Below, piece by piece: positions 16,855-25,754 of a stretch of DNA of 64,000 nucleotides. The notes under the pieces were generated by a model, which had not been told where the DNA came from, did not search any database, and saw only the letters and a list, made by a program, of their open reading frames with translations. Location of the stretch: positions 1,103,526-1,167,525 of the forward strand of contig NZ_LT669941.1 of assembly GCF_900128505.1 (NCBI RefSeq), read 5' to 3'. A program made the translations under genes and the position numbers. The DNA comes from Parabacteroides timonensis (GTDB lineage Bacteria; Bacteroidota; Bacteroidia; Bacteroidales; Tannerellaceae). The stretch's first letter is position 1. Each line of letters opens with the position of its first letter.

Positions 16855-18695
16855 TGATACTGATACTGGGAGGAACGACAGAAGGGCGCGCTGCCGTCCG
16901 CATAGCCGATGAAGGAAGTGCCCCTTATTACTATTCGACTAAAGGGACACTTCAGGAAATAGACTGTGCGCACGGTATCCGTCTCACCGGAGGAATGGAT
17001 ACTGCATCGATGGAGATATGTTGCCGCGAAAACAATATCCGTCTATTGATCGACGCTGCACACCCTTTTGCCTCCGCCCTACACCAAACGGTAGCCGAAG
17101 TTTCTACCGCTCTCCAACTGCCGGTTATCCGCTACGAACGGCGTTATCCGCCGCGCGAGAACGATCTGATCTGGTGCGACGATTACAACGATGCCATCCA
17201 TAAGTTAAGTGAACAAGGTATCCGCCGGCTGCTTGCACTGACCGGAGTAAATACCATTGCTCCTCTCCGTCCCATGTGGGAAAAATATCCCACATGGTTC
17301 CGTATACTCGAACGGGAAGAATCGCTCGCCATTGCCATGAAGCAAGGATTTCCATCAGAGCGTCTGCTTTTCTATCAGGAGGAAGATGATGCCGGCGAAT
17401 GGATGGATCGGCTACAGCCGGATGCCATTATCACCAAAGAAAGCGGACAAACCGGTTATTTCACGGAAAAAGTAGCTGCCGCCCGTAAACGTTCGATCCC
17501 AGTATTTGTCGTTAAGCGTCCGGCACTTCCCGAAACATTCTACTTTGTTTACGGAGAAGACGGATTGCGCAAACAAATAGAACGGTTATTGCCGGAATTC
17601 TTCCCTTTGCATCATGGCTACACGACCGGAGCTTGTGCCACTGCTGCTGCCAAAGCGGCACTAATCGCATTGTTCTGCAAAGAGAAACAAACCCAATCCT
17701 CCATCACTTTACCATCAGGCGAATTGATCACTTTACCTGTTGCAGAAACCGAATGGGAAGGCGACAGTGCCATCTGCTCAGTCATCAAAGATGCCGGAGA
17801 CGACCCGGATGTGACCAACGGCTCTAAAATCGTAGCGAAGGTGACTCTCTCGAAAGAACCCGCCTCTGCTCCCATCCGTTTTGTCGCAGGTCCGGGAGTT
17901 GGCACAGTTACATTACCTGGTCTGGGACTGGAAGTCGGTGGTCCTGCTATCAACACAACACCCCGCAAGATGATGACGGAAGAGCTAACTTCCGTTTTAA
18001 AAGAATACCGACAATCTATTCCCCATAATACAAAAACGACAGAAGCCTGCACACTGACAGTCACTATCTCCGTTCCCGGAGGTGAAGAGTTGGCAGCAAG
18101 AACATTCAACCCGAAACTGGGTATTGTCGGCGGTATCTCCATTATCGGGACATCGGGCATCGTACGCCCTTTCTCGACCGATGCTTTTATCGCCTCCATC
18201 CGTAAAGAAACGGAAGTTGCCAAAGCCATCGGTTGCACGACACTCATAATAAACTCCGGTGCTAAAAGCGAACGGTATCTGAAAGCCCGTTACCCCGAAC
18301 TGCCTCCACAGGCATTCGTTCATTACGGAAACTTTATTGGCGAAACCCTAAAGATAGCCTCATCGCTTGACTTCTCCCAGGTAGTTATGGGTATCATGAT
18401 CGGTAAAGCAGTCAAACTGGCCGAAGGCTTCCTCGATACGCACAGTAAAAAGGTAGTGATGAATAAAGACTTCCTGAAAGATTTGGCGCATCAGGCAGGC
18501 TGTGCCGAAGACACAATCCAAAAGATCGACACCATCACGTTAGCCCGCGAACTATGGCAATTGCTTCCTGCAGAAGAACAAGAAGCATTCTTCAATCTCT
18601 TATTGAAAAGATGCCATGAACATTGCACTCCACTCCTGCCTAAAGGTGAATTATCTATCTTATTGATAACGGAAGAAGGGGTTATTTGGAAATAA
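16854..18695 (+). CDS. cbiJD: Fused precorrin-6A reductase (CbiJ) / cobalt-precorrin-5B C1-methyltransferase (CbiD)
   Basis: 613 residues. The first ~245 are CbiJ/CobK: MILILGGTTEGRAAV nucleotide motif, DAAHPFASALHQTVAE near 64, TGVNTIAPLRPMWEK and ITKESGQTGYF near 193. CbiD begins near 250 with HHGYTTGACATAAAKAAL and continues with VIKDAGDDPDVTNG, GPGVGTVTLPGLGLEVGGPAIN and GGISIIGTSGIVRPFS. CbiD makes the C1 methylation used only in the anaerobic pathway, which supports early cobalt insertion here. Last gene of the cluster. A palindromic repeat element follows. Confidence 0.92.
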   Translation: MILILGGTTEGRAAVRIADEGSAPYYYSTKGTLQEIDCAHGIRLTGGMDTASMEICCRENNIRLLIDAAHPFASALHQTVAEVSTALQLPVIRYERRYPPRENDLIWCDDYNDAIHKLSEQGIRRLLALTGVNTIAPLRPMWEKYPTWFRILEREESLAIAMKQGFPSERLLFYQEEDDAGEWMDRLQPDAIITKESGQTGYFTEKVAAARKRSIPVFVVKRPALPETFYFVYGEDGLRKQIERLLPEFFPLHHGYTTGACATAAAKAALIALFCKEKQTQSSITLPSGELITLPVAETEWEGDSAICSVIKDAGDDPDVTNGSKIVAKVTLSKEPASAPIRFVAGPGVGTVTLPGLGLEVGGPAINTTPRKMMTEELTSVLKEYRQSIPHNTKTTEACTLTVTISVPGGEELAARTFNPKLGIVGGISIIGTSGIVRPFSTDAFIASIRKETEVAKAIGCTTLIINSGAKSERYLKARYPELPPQAFVHYGNFIGETLKIASSLDFSQVVMGIMIGKAVKLAEGFLDTHSKKVVMNKDFLKDLAHQAGCAEDTIQKIDTITLARELWQLLPAEEQEAFFNLLLKRCHEHCTPLLPKGELSILLITEEGVIWK

Positions 18696-18780
18696 TATGC
18701 TTTAAAAGTACAGATAGAAATAATAAACGTGAATGGTTCAATTCTTGTCAGTTTTGAGCCTATTTGTCTCATTCTCTTTT

Positions 18781-19031
18781 ATGGGGCAAAGCCCCATGCC
18801 GCAGGCTCTATTTTGCCGTCGGTTTTTAACCGACGGATATAAAAGACAGGAGGCAAAGCCTCTTCCTTTGTGGGCTTAAGCCCCTTTAAACAGGGACTAG
18901 CATTATATATCAAAGGGGTTAAAACCCACAGAGGAACCTAGCAAAGCCGGAGCATTTAATCTATCCGTCGGTTAAAAACCGACGGAAAAAGAGAGCCTGC
19001 GGCATGAGGCGGAGCCTCATAAAAGACTCAG
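18781..19031 (+). repeat. Large palindromic intergenic element, copy 1
   Basis: About 250 bp, found three times in the window. The outer ~36 bp at each end (GCCGCAGGCTCTATTTTGCC with CCGTCGGTTTTTAACCGACGG, and its mirror) are inverted complements. Internal hairpins include GAGGCAAAGCCTC and a central GTGGGCTTAAGCCCC. The tips are small palindromes, here ATGGGGCAAAGCCCCAT on the left and ATGAGGCGGAGCCTCAT on the right. This copy lies between convergent cbiJD and the Rpn gene and fills most of that 361-bp gap. Confidence 0.85.
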
Positions 19032-19056
19032 TTTTTTCTAAATTGGAACTTTCTCT

Positions 19057-19953
19057 CTATAACTCATCTATCTCCTCAATCAGTAGCCCTGTGCATTTTG
19101 CTATGTCGGCAACTTCCATCCCCATACGTTTCATGTTGGCAGCTGTCTGGCACAAGGCTTCTAGCTTTCCTTCTACTTTTCCTTTTGCTTCACCTTCAGC
19201 CAGCCCTTCAGCTTTCCCTTTTGCTTCACCTTCAGCTAGCCCTTTGCGGATGGCACTGTTGTAAATTGTTTTCTCTACGCTGATACCATCCCAAAAATGT
19301 TCGTAGCCAGCCAACTGCTCGTCGGAGAAGGCAGATTCTTCCAGTTCGCTCAAAGCTTTACTTATCTCCGGAACGGAAAGAAGTTCTTCGGGTACCTGAC
19401 GGGTATATTCGTTGATCTCCGTCAAGTAACGAAGCCAAAGAACGTGCATTCTTTTTTCCGAATAGGTGTGTGGAGTGAATTTGGGCAGTTCCACGAAGAT
19501 CAGTTGCAGGCCATCGATCACTTTGTCGCTGTGCTCTACGTGTACCAGTTCATAGTGATGATAATAACCATCCAGCTTCGGTTCAAAGACATCATTTACC
19601 AGGTTAAGCGAGTAGATAGGTTGCAGAAGTTCGTATGTTTCCCCTGTTTTCAGTTGTCGTACATAAGCCTTTGAGGCATTAAACAGTACGCGTTGGTAGA
19701 ACTCGGGCGACCATAGCATCTGCATCTCGACCAAAAACTGGCGGCCTTTCTTATCCTTGCAACGGACATCTACAATACTATATTTACGCAACGGATTTTC
19801 CGGTATCATCTCGGAAGGTAAATACTCGATTTCGGTTATCTCTTCGCCCTCTTTCAAGGGTAACAATGCATTGAGCAGGCTCATCACCAGATCAGGATGC
19901 TGGCCGAATACCCGCTTAAACGTCAAATCTGCTTTTGGATTTAAATACTTCAT
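19057..19953 (-). CDS. Rpn-family PD-(D/E)XK nuclease / putative transposase
   Basis: 298 residues starting MKYLNPKADLTFKRVFG, the usual opening of the Rpn/transposase_31-like family. The nuclease core is visible as YSIVDVRCKDKKGRQFLVEMQM (about 58-79), with the D-x(n)-E-x-Q pattern of PD-(D/E)XK enzymes. Family members nick DNA and stimulate RecA-independent recombination; many are multi-copy and vary in number between strains. The C-terminal part holds a Gly-Glu-Ala-Lys-rich repeat (about 225-255) of the type LAEGEAKGK repeated. It sits alone next to palindromic element copy 1. Confidence 0.85.
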   Translation of the reverse strand: MKYLNPKADLTFKRVFGQHPDLVMSLLNALLPLKEGEEITEIEYLPSEMIPENPLRKYSIVDVRCKDKKGRQFLVEMQMLWSPEFYQRVLFNASKAYVRQLKTGETYELLQPIYSLNLVNDVFEPKLDGYYHHYELVHVEHSDKVIDGLQLIFVELPKFTPHTYSEKRMHVLWLRYLTEINEYTRQVPEELLSVPEISKALSELEESAFSDEQLAGYEHFWDGISVEKTIYNSAIRKGLAEGEAKGKAEGLAEGEAKGKVEGKLEALCQTAANMKRMGMEVADIAKCTGLLIEEIDEL

Positions 19954-20120
19954 AGTTACAGTGTTTTATATGTTCACGTGCAAATGTAGATATTATTTTG
20001 TGATAGCCCAACGGTTAGATAGAAAAGTTCAGTATTTGTCAGAATGAAACATTCTTCTCAGGTTTAAACTATTTCTCCAGACAAGGCGTTACCTTTATAT
20101 TTATTATAAAAGAACTTGTT

Positions 20121-21398
20121 ATGAGTAAAATTTCAGTAAAGATCAAACGAAAGAAGTCTGTGAAACCGGCTCACCCTATGCCCGTTTACCTGCAAATCAT
20201 CTATTGCCGCAAAGTGGCTCGCATACCTTTGGGGATCAAACTGTCCGACAACGAATGGGACGAACAAGAAGGATGTATCCGCATACCTCCCGGCACTCCG
20301 CCGGAACAAGTATTGCACCTGTATTCATTAGATACCCAAATAAAAGAACGGCAGCAGTACCTCTTCAATCTCATTCGTTTTCTGGAGAGGAACAACACCC
20401 TGTCGGTTGCCAACCTGCTGTCGGCCTGCAAGGAAAACGAAGATAAGAGGTCCCTGTATTCCTTTATGGAACAACTCAGCACACAATTTGCCCGGGAGGG
20501 GAAGAAAGCCACTTCCCGCCATTACCGCAGTACGCTCAATACGCTTACTCTCTTTTCGGAAGGGAAAGACATGCGGTTGGACGATATCGACGAAACGAAA
20601 GTGAAACAGCTGGAAACCTGGCTTATCGAAAAAGGACTCGCCCCCAATACCGTCTCCTTCTATCTCCGTATCACACAATCCTGCTGGAACAAGGCGGTCA
20701 GAACCGGACTTATCCCCAACGCCTCCTCCCCTTTCTCACAGGTCAATACCCGGGTGGAGAAGACCGCCAAACGTGCCGTAGAAGAAAAGGTGATCATACG
20801 GCTGGCCAAACTTACCGACAAGGAATTACAGTCGCCCGCCCTGAAATTCGCCCGCGATATGTTTCTCTTTTCCTACTATGCACGGGGCATGTCGTATATC
20901 GACCTCGCCCACCTCAAAAAGGAAAACATAAAAGGGGATACATTGACCTATAAGCGGCAGAAAACCGGACAGGAATTAAAGATACGTCTGCTTCCGGAAA
21001 TGATTGTAATCATAAAACGTTATGCCTCCAACAGTCGCCGGAGACTATTCCCCATACTCAGCGATGATGCCACTTATATCAATTATGAAAGTGCCCTCCG
21101 GCTACAAAACAAACAGCTAAAAAAACTGGGAGAACTGGTAGGCGTGGAAAATCTCACAACCTATGTAGCCCGTCACACCTGGGCCAGCATTGCCAATCAA
21201 AAGGGAGTTCCGATAGAACTTATCTCTAAAGGACTGGGGCATTCTTCCACGAAAGTGACGCTTATCTATATCGGTCTACTCGATAACCCGCGACTGGATC
21301 ACGCGAATGATGTGGTAATATACGGTAAAATGAAGTATAAACACAAAAATAATATGAATGCTTTTAGATATTCGGATGGGTATTCTGTCTCTTGGTAA
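20121..21398 (+). CDS. Tyrosine recombinase, predicted DNA invertase for the adjacent segment
   Basis: 425 residues: an Arm-type DNA-binding region (about 1-95), a SAM-like core-binding domain (about 110-210) and a catalytic domain. Catalytic residues visible are Arg255 (YARGMSYIDL), Arg351 (TTYVARHTW, with Tyr at the usual first His position), His374 (GLGHSS) and nucleophile Tyr383 (TLIYIG). The last four codons and the TAA at 21396-21398 lie inside the left 31-bp inverted repeat, so flipping the segment would leave the protein intact. There are no integrative-element genes nearby, which argues that its job is local inversion upstream of the fimbrial genes. It is not an essential XerC/D, judging by the Arm domain. 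Confidence 0.85.
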   Translation: MSKISVKIKRKKSVKPAHPMPVYLQIIYCRKVARIPLGIKLSDNEWDEQEGCIRIPPGTPPEQVLHLYSLDTQIKERQQYLFNLIRFLERNNTLSVANLLSACKENEDKRSLYSFMEQLSTQFAREGKKATSRHYRSTLNTLTLFSEGKDMRLDDIDETKVKQLETWLIEKGLAPNTVSFYLRITQSCWNKAVRTGLIPNASSPFSQVNTRVEKTAKRAVEEKVIIRLAKLTDKELQSPALKFARDMFLFSYYARGMSYIDLAHLKKENIKGDTLTYKRQKTGQELKIRLLPEMIVIIKRYASNSRRRLFPILSDDATYINYESALRLQNKQLKKLGELVGVENLTTYVARHTWASIANQKGVPIELISKGLGHSSTKVTLIYIGLLDNPRLDHANDVVIYGKMKYKHKNNMNAFRYSDGYSVSW

Positions 21399-21413
21399 GA
21401 GACGGAACGAAGA
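21383..21413 (+). repeat. Left inverted repeat of invertible segment (31 bp)
   Basis: The 31 bp starting TTCTGTCTCTTGGTAAGAG recur as a perfect reverse complement at 21854-21884. Each repeat contains a smaller palindrome GTCTCTT-ggt-AAGAGAC, a likely crossover core. The repeat covers the end of the recombinase gene. Confidence 0.92.
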
Positions 21414-21437
21414 GATATAGTGTCTGTTAAAACGTCA

Positions 21438-21445
21438 CAAATGTA
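21438..21445 (-). promoter_or_regulatory. -7 promoter box inside invertible segment, pointing left
   Basis: On the minus strand this reads TACATTTG, a perfect TAnnTTTG, with start expected near 21431. A -33 box is weak (CTTAG at the right distance). In the flipped state the box would be at about 21822-21829 on the plus strand, giving a leader of some 70 nt. A weaker plus-strand candidate, TACTTTTC, is near 21670. Confidence 0.6.
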
Positions 21446-21853
21446 ATAACCTTTTTTGATAAACTCTAAGTTTTCATCCGTTTTTTGCACAAAGAAGCCT
21501 TAATATTCATACGGATGTCAATATGAATACATATTTTAAGGGAAGGAACCATTCAGTAAAATCTTTCCTTACATTCTCCAATATCCTGATTTTAACTAGT
21601 TACCCATCATTTAAACTACTGTAATTTAACTGTTTACAAATTGTTTTATGTTTTTACTCATTCAACTCTTTACTTTTCTTACGGAAAGAAGATCAACTCC
21701 GGTTGATTTTTAAGCCTTACTAAAAAGCGTCAATCGTAACCAGTACTTATTTATACACTTTTTGTTTACCATTTTGTTTCACCGTAGCTTATAAACCACT
21801 TTTCCTTTATAAAAATCTTCCCATATAGTCAAAGCATCACACACCTCCTGCTT

Positions 21854-21884
21854 TCTTCGTTCCGTCTCTTACCAAGAGACAGAA
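21854..21884 (-). repeat. Right inverted repeat of invertible segment (31 bp)
   Basis: Perfect reverse complement of 21383-21413. The flanking bases beyond the 31 bp do not match, so the repeat limits are sharp. Confidence 0.92.
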
Positions 21885-21907
21885 CGGACATAAAGCAAGA
21901 AAACAAC

Positions 21908-22468
21908 ATGTATAAACAGTTCTCCTTACTGCTACTATTATTACTTCCGTTCACTGTCAGCATATCCGGACAGCAGGTTGCACTGAAAACAAATGTATTG
22001 TTTCTGGCAACGGCAAGCCCTAATGCCGGTGTAGAGATCGGCATCGGAAAAAAGTTCTCTGTCGATATATGGGGAGCCTACAATCCCTGGAAGTTCAATA
22101 ATAAAATGCATCTCAACTTCTACCTGGCTCAACCGGAAGTGCGCTACTGGTTCTGTCGCAAATTCGAAGGACACTTTATCGGCCTGCACGGTCATTACGG
22201 TCATTTCAATATCGGACAAATCCCTTTTATTCCCAACCTGGAGCAACACGAACTACGCGGCACCCTCTACGGAGGCGGACTATCCTACGGCTATCACTGG
22301 GCTATCGGACGTCATTGGGGATTGGAGGCTACCATCGGAGCCGGCTATGCCCGGATGGAATATACCCGCTACAAATGCGTTGAATGCGCCGAACCGACCG
22401 GCTTCTACACACGCAGTTACATCGGTCCCACACGGGCAGGACTTTCCATTATTTACTTCCTACGCTAA
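21908..22468 (+). CDS. DUF3575 outer-membrane beta-barrel protein of fimbrial locus
   Basis: 186 residues with a Sec signal (MYKQFSLLLLLLLPFTVSISG) and a repetitive amphipathic beta pattern through the end (EIGIGKKFSVDIWGAYNPW, LNFYLAQPEVRYWF, GGGLSYGYHW, LGLEATIGAGYARMEYTRY, ending in Leu-Arg). This matches DUF3575 proteins, small barrels that open many Mfa/Fim-type fimbrial operons in Bacteroidales. Four conserved-looking Cys/His clusters are absent apart from a CVEC near residue 158. It is the first gene after the invertible segment and is followed 15 bp later by the DUF3868 gene, so its expression should depend on the promoter orientation. Confidence 0.8.
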   Translation: MYKQFSLLLLLLLPFTVSISGQQVALKTNVLFLATASPNAGVEIGIGKKFSVDIWGAYNPWKFNNKMHLNFYLAQPEVRYWFCRKFEGHFIGLHGHYGHFNIGQIPFIPNLEQHELRGTLYGGGLSYGYHWAIGRHWGLEATIGAGYARMEYTRYKCVECAEPTGFYTRSYIGPTRAGLSIIYFLR

Positions 22469-22483
22469 TACAACAACGAGCTT

Positions 22484-24007
22484 ATGAAACATCTATTAGT
22501 ATATATACTTACGTTACTCCTTCTCCTTCCCGATAAAGCCGGTGGACAGGAGTTCCGCATTATTCCGCAGGAAATCAGCGTTCACAACGACAGCCTGCAT
22601 CTTATCCTCTCGATGGACTTGAACAATATAAAGACTGGCAGTCTGACGGCACTGACTTTCACACCGGTATTGGCAGATAAGACCCATCGGTTACCGTTGC
22701 CTCCGGTCGTCGTCAGCGGAGCAAAACGCTACCGCTACGACCAACGCGAACAGACTTTATCGGGAAAAGACGCTCCTGTTCCTTACCGTATTCTCCGGGG
22801 GAACAAGCCGAAACTGGTAGACTATACGGTATCTATTCCTTACACCTCGTGGATGGCTCATGCCTCCCTCTTGCTTCAACAAGAAATCAAAGACTGCTGC
22901 GACCTCCGGTTGCTGGGGACGGATACACTGACAGGCAATCTCGCCCTGAGCAACATCCCCTCCCCGGACATTCCTGCACCTTCCGCGGCTCCGCACCAAA
23001 CACGAAAACCGGGTCGCACGACGGTTGCCCTTTCCGGTGAAATGCTGGCAAGTTGCATACCTATGGTCTCTTTCCTTACTCCACTGCCGGAAAAAGACGG
23101 CAAGCAACGTTCCGGAAAAGCAACCTTATATATAGATTATCCGTTAGGCAAATTCGAGATCCTCCCCGACTTCAAAAACAACCGCAAGGAACTGGGCAAG
23201 ATGGACAGCCTGCTGACTCCTGTACTGGAAAGTGGCTATACAAAGATAGAACAGATCGATATATGCGGATACGCCTCGCCCGACGGCCCCTATAAACACA
23301 ACGAAGAGCTTTCGTCCAACCGTTCTCAATATTTCACCCATTATATAAGAAGCACCTACCGGCTTCCCCAGAAGCTCTTCAACGTCTCGTCGGTAGCCGA
23401 AGACTGGGACGGCCTGGTCGTACTGCTCGAACAAGTCGATCCGCCTTATAAGCAGGAAGTACTGCAAACGATCCGGCAGAACGGCATCTTTGAAGGGCGG
23501 GAAAAACAACTGATGGAATTGCCGGGCAACGTATATAAGAAGCTCTGCCGCGACCTCTTCCCCCTCCTGCGCCGCCTCGAAGTAGCCGTAGATTACCACG
23601 TGGCACGGGTAGAGACAAAAGATGCCGCCACGCTGATCTATTCGCATCCCGAACTGCTCAGCCTCGAAGAAATGTACGAAGTGGCACGCTACTATCGTCC
23701 CGGCACCGTACAGTACAGGGAAGTATACGAAATAGCAGCCTTCCATTTCCCGCAGGATGTGGTAGCCAATGTCAACGCAGCCTCCGCCGTAATGCTGGAT
23801 GGTGACCTGAAAGCGGCATGGAACTATCTGAGCAAAGTGGAAGACGATCCCCGTGCCTGGAACAATATGGGCGTACTGACCCTGCTGGAAGGCGATCCGG
23901 AAGGAGCAGCCGTCTGGTTCCGCAAAGCGATAGGCGTGGAACCGCTAAAAGCAAGGGCGAATTTACAAAAGATTGAAAACGGAGAATCGGATACCGGACA
24001 TGAATAA
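22484..24007 (+). CDS. DUF3868 / OmpA-like and TPR-containing fimbrial assembly protein
   Basis: 507 residues with a signal peptide (MKHLLVYILTLLLLLPDKAGG). The N-terminal ~160 residues match DUF3868 (EISVHNDSLHLILSMDLNN, then TLTFTPVL-type strands). Residues about 205-300 resemble an OmpA-like fold (FEILPDFKNNRKELGKMDSLL, DICGYASPDGPYKHNEELSSNRS), a periplasmic peptidoglycan-binding domain. The C-terminal ~120 residues look like TPR helices (DDPRAWNNMGVLTLLEGDPEGAAVWFRKA). It is paired with DUF3575 in fimbrial operons. A paralogue of its C-terminal half is at the right edge of the window (63463-64000). Confidence 0.82.
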   Translation: MKHLLVYILTLLLLLPDKAGGQEFRIIPQEISVHNDSLHLILSMDLNNIKTGSLTALTFTPVLADKTHRLPLPPVVVSGAKRYRYDQREQTLSGKDAPVPYRILRGNKPKLVDYTVSIPYTSWMAHASLLLQQEIKDCCDLRLLGTDTLTGNLALSNIPSPDIPAPSAAPHQTRKPGRTTVALSGEMLASCIPMVSFLTPLPEKDGKQRSGKATLYIDYPLGKFEILPDFKNNRKELGKMDSLLTPVLESGYTKIEQIDICGYASPDGPYKHNEELSSNRSQYFTHYIRSTYRLPQKLFNVSSVAEDWDGLVVLLEQVDPPYKQEVLQTIRQNGIFEGREKQLMELPGNVYKKLCRDLFPLLRRLEVAVDYHVARVETKDAATLIYSHPELLSLEEMYEVARYYRPGTVQYREVYEIAAFHFPQDVVANVNAASAVMLDGDLKAAWNYLSKVEDDPRAWNNMGVLTLLEGDPEGAAVWFRKAIGVEPLKARANLQKIENGESDTGHE

Positions 24008-24953
24008 GACGAACCCAAAAACATATTCGCTCTGTATAGTATGCCATCTCATGCTGATGGTACTCGACTCCTGTGCCTTCGACGACGAATTATGCATTTG
24101 TCCCGACCGCACCCATATCGAATATTGGTATGCCGGCAATAGCTCCGACAATCAGCTTCCGCATTATGCCAACAACCTCCGGCAATATCTTTTCGATGCC
24201 GAAGGCCGCTTGCTCGACACCAATATGCTGCGCGGCGACAGCCTCACCGTCTGGGAAGCCAAACTACCCGCCGGCGACTACACGGTAACGACCTGGGGAA
24301 ATATGGAAAACAGCGACATCGAAACAACAGGCAATCCGCAGCTAGGCTCTCTCCGGCTCAGTGCCGAACAGGCTGGCGTACCTCCCGGATTCCGTGGAAA
24401 CGTAGGTCGTCTGTACTATGGCACTGCCACCTTTACCGTAGAAGACGGGCTCCCCTGCCGGCAACGTGTTTATCTCTCCCATGCTCATGCCCTTCTCTCT
24501 GTCACCGTCCGCTGGATGGAAGATGAAGAACGGCCCGAAGCCGGAGGAACCTACCGGATGCAACTGAAAGATATCCCCGCGCGCTACGATTTCATCAAAG
24601 GCTGGGAAACGGATCTCCCTTCGGGCGACGGGGTCTACGCCATTCCCGGCATCAGCAACAACACGCTGGTCAATCACGAGACTAAGGCGGCAATAACCTA
24701 CGACCAGGAAGTGGAAGGACAGTTCACCACCTTCCGCTACACTGGCAGCACCCACCAGTTATGGAGCCTTTGGCGCAACGGAAAGCAGATCGTCAAAGAA
24801 CTCGACCTGCATAAGTTTTTCAGTTCGCTACCGATGGATATGAACCGGAACATCAAGCAGGAATTCGATATACTGATCAGCATTTATAAAGACAAAATAA
24901 CCGTCACTTTCGCATCCGCTTCCGACTGGAGCGAAGGGGGCGTTATCGGATAA
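24000..24953 (+). CDS. FimB/Mfa2-family fimbrial anchor subunit
   Basis: About 317 residues with a lipoprotein signal (MLMVLDSCAFDDELCICPDR, lipid Cys near residue 19). The start ATG at 24000 overlaps the previous stop by 8 bp; a TTG at 23973 in frame is less likely. The body has FimB/Mfa2 features: RQYLFDAEGRLLDTN, LPAGDYTVTTWGNM (about 90), a central beta-rich region and a final acidic-Ser strand ending GGVIG. Known members cap or anchor the fimbrial shaft and set its length. The order DUF3575-DUF3868-FimB without an adjacent major pilin suggests that the shaft subunits are the genes further downstream (26324 onward). Confidence 0.78.
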   Translation: MNKTNPKTYSLCIVCHLMLMVLDSCAFDDELCICPDRTHIEYWYAGNSSDNQLPHYANNLRQYLFDAEGRLLDTNMLRGDSLTVWEAKLPAGDYTVTTWGNMENSDIETTGNPQLGSLRLSAEQAGVPPGFRGNVGRLYYGTATFTVEDGLPCRQRVYLSHAHALLSVTVRWMEDEERPEAGGTYRMQLKDIPARYDFIKGWETDLPSGDGVYAIPGISNNTLVNHETKAAITYDQEVEGQFTTFRYTGSTHQLWSLWRNGKQIVKELDLHKFFSSLPMDMNRNIKQEFDILISIYKDKITVTFASASDWSEGGVIG

Positions 24954-24971
24954 ACAAATAAATAAAACATT

Positions 24972-25751
24972 ATGGACAATTACGAAAAAGACCATTACTG
25001 GGAATTCACCCTGCGTGACAACCCATTGACAAAGGACAATACGGAAGACTGTGTTGCCGAAGTGAAATCCGGCCCGAAAACGTTGCGCAATGACGACATT
25101 GCCAAGGAAATCAAGCGTACCGGCTCCGAGCTCAAGTATGCGACGCTCCTTTCGGTCACCTCGCAAAGCAACGAGATCATCCTCGAAGCGTTATTGAACG
25201 GCAATAGTGTGATGACAGACCTCTGCCAGTTTATCCCGCGCATCACAGGTGCGTTCGACAGTCCGGAAGCCCCGTTCGACCCGGCCATCCACAAACTGAC
25301 ATTCGACATCATTCTGACGAAATCCGTACGCGAAGCCCTGGCAAAAGTGAAAACGATCAACCTGGGAGCCAAAGGCGAGACAGCCGGTATCGGTCTTGTC
25401 ACCGATACGTTGACCGGTGCGACCAACGGTGCGATCACCCCGAACGACGATATCATGATCGCAGGCAACAGCATTAAAATAGCCGGCGACGATGCCGTGG
25501 CCGGTGTCTTTTTTGTTGCCGAAGACGGTACAACGACCAAAGTGGCCCGCCGTCTCACCCAGAACGACCCCAGCAAGCTGATAGCCCGCGTTCCGGCTCT
25601 GGCCGACGGAAACTACACCCTACGCATCGTGACACAGTTCAGTACCAACAAACAGCTATTGAAGGAGCCCCGTACCATTGAATACAAAAAGCTCCTGACA
25701 GTAGGATCCGGAGGTGATTCCGGCGAAGACGATCGTCCGGTGATCGAATAA
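24972..25751 (+). CDS. HU-like DNA-binding domain / DUF4469 protein
   Basis: 259 residues without a signal peptide, so cytoplasmic. Residues 1-about 125 resemble the HU-like N-terminal domain (KTLRNDDIAKEIKRTGSELKYATLLSVTSQSNEIILEALLNG, then FIPRITGAF); residues about 130-250 match the Ig-like DUF4469 (VTDTLTGATNGAITPNDDIMIAGNSIKI and a final EYKKLLTVGS strand). Such proteins are common beside variable loci in Bacteroidales and may bind DNA, but their role is not established. It follows the FimB-like gene by 18 bp on the same strand, so it probably belongs to the phase-variable operon. It could feed back on the switch; that is speculation. Confidence 0.75.
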   Translation: MDNYEKDHYWEFTLRDNPLTKDNTEDCVAEVKSGPKTLRNDDIAKEIKRTGSELKYATLLSVTSQSNEIILEALLNGNSVMTDLCQFIPRITGAFDSPEAPFDPAIHKLTFDIILTKSVREALAKVKTINLGAKGETAGIGLVTDTLTGATNGAITPNDDIMIAGNSIKIAGDDAVAGVFFVAEDGTTTKVARRLTQNDPSKLIARVPALADGNYTLRIVTQFSTNKQLLKEPRTIEYKKLLTVGSGGDSGEDDRPVIE

Positions 25752-25754
25752 TTT

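Larger units (their letters stand above)
21383..21884. promoter_or_regulatory. Predicted invertible promoter segment (phase switch)
   Basis: A 502-bp AT-rich segment lies between perfect 31-bp inverted repeats, directly after a tyrosine recombinase gene and 24 bp before the first fimbrial gene. No coding frame of note lies inside. The one exact TAnnTTTG box that I found is on the minus strand near the left repeat and so fires away from the fimbrial genes. Inversion would place it about 80 bp upstream of the ATG at 21908, reading into the operon. This is the pattern of phase-variable surface loci known in Bacteroides (Mpi/Tsr-type invertases), so the assembled orientation is predicted OFF. Confidence 0.85.

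Noticed and set aside
20121..21398. Integrase of a conjugative element or prophage
   Set aside because: No tra, mob or phage genes nearby, no tRNA target, and inverted rather than direct repeats flank the adjacent segment.
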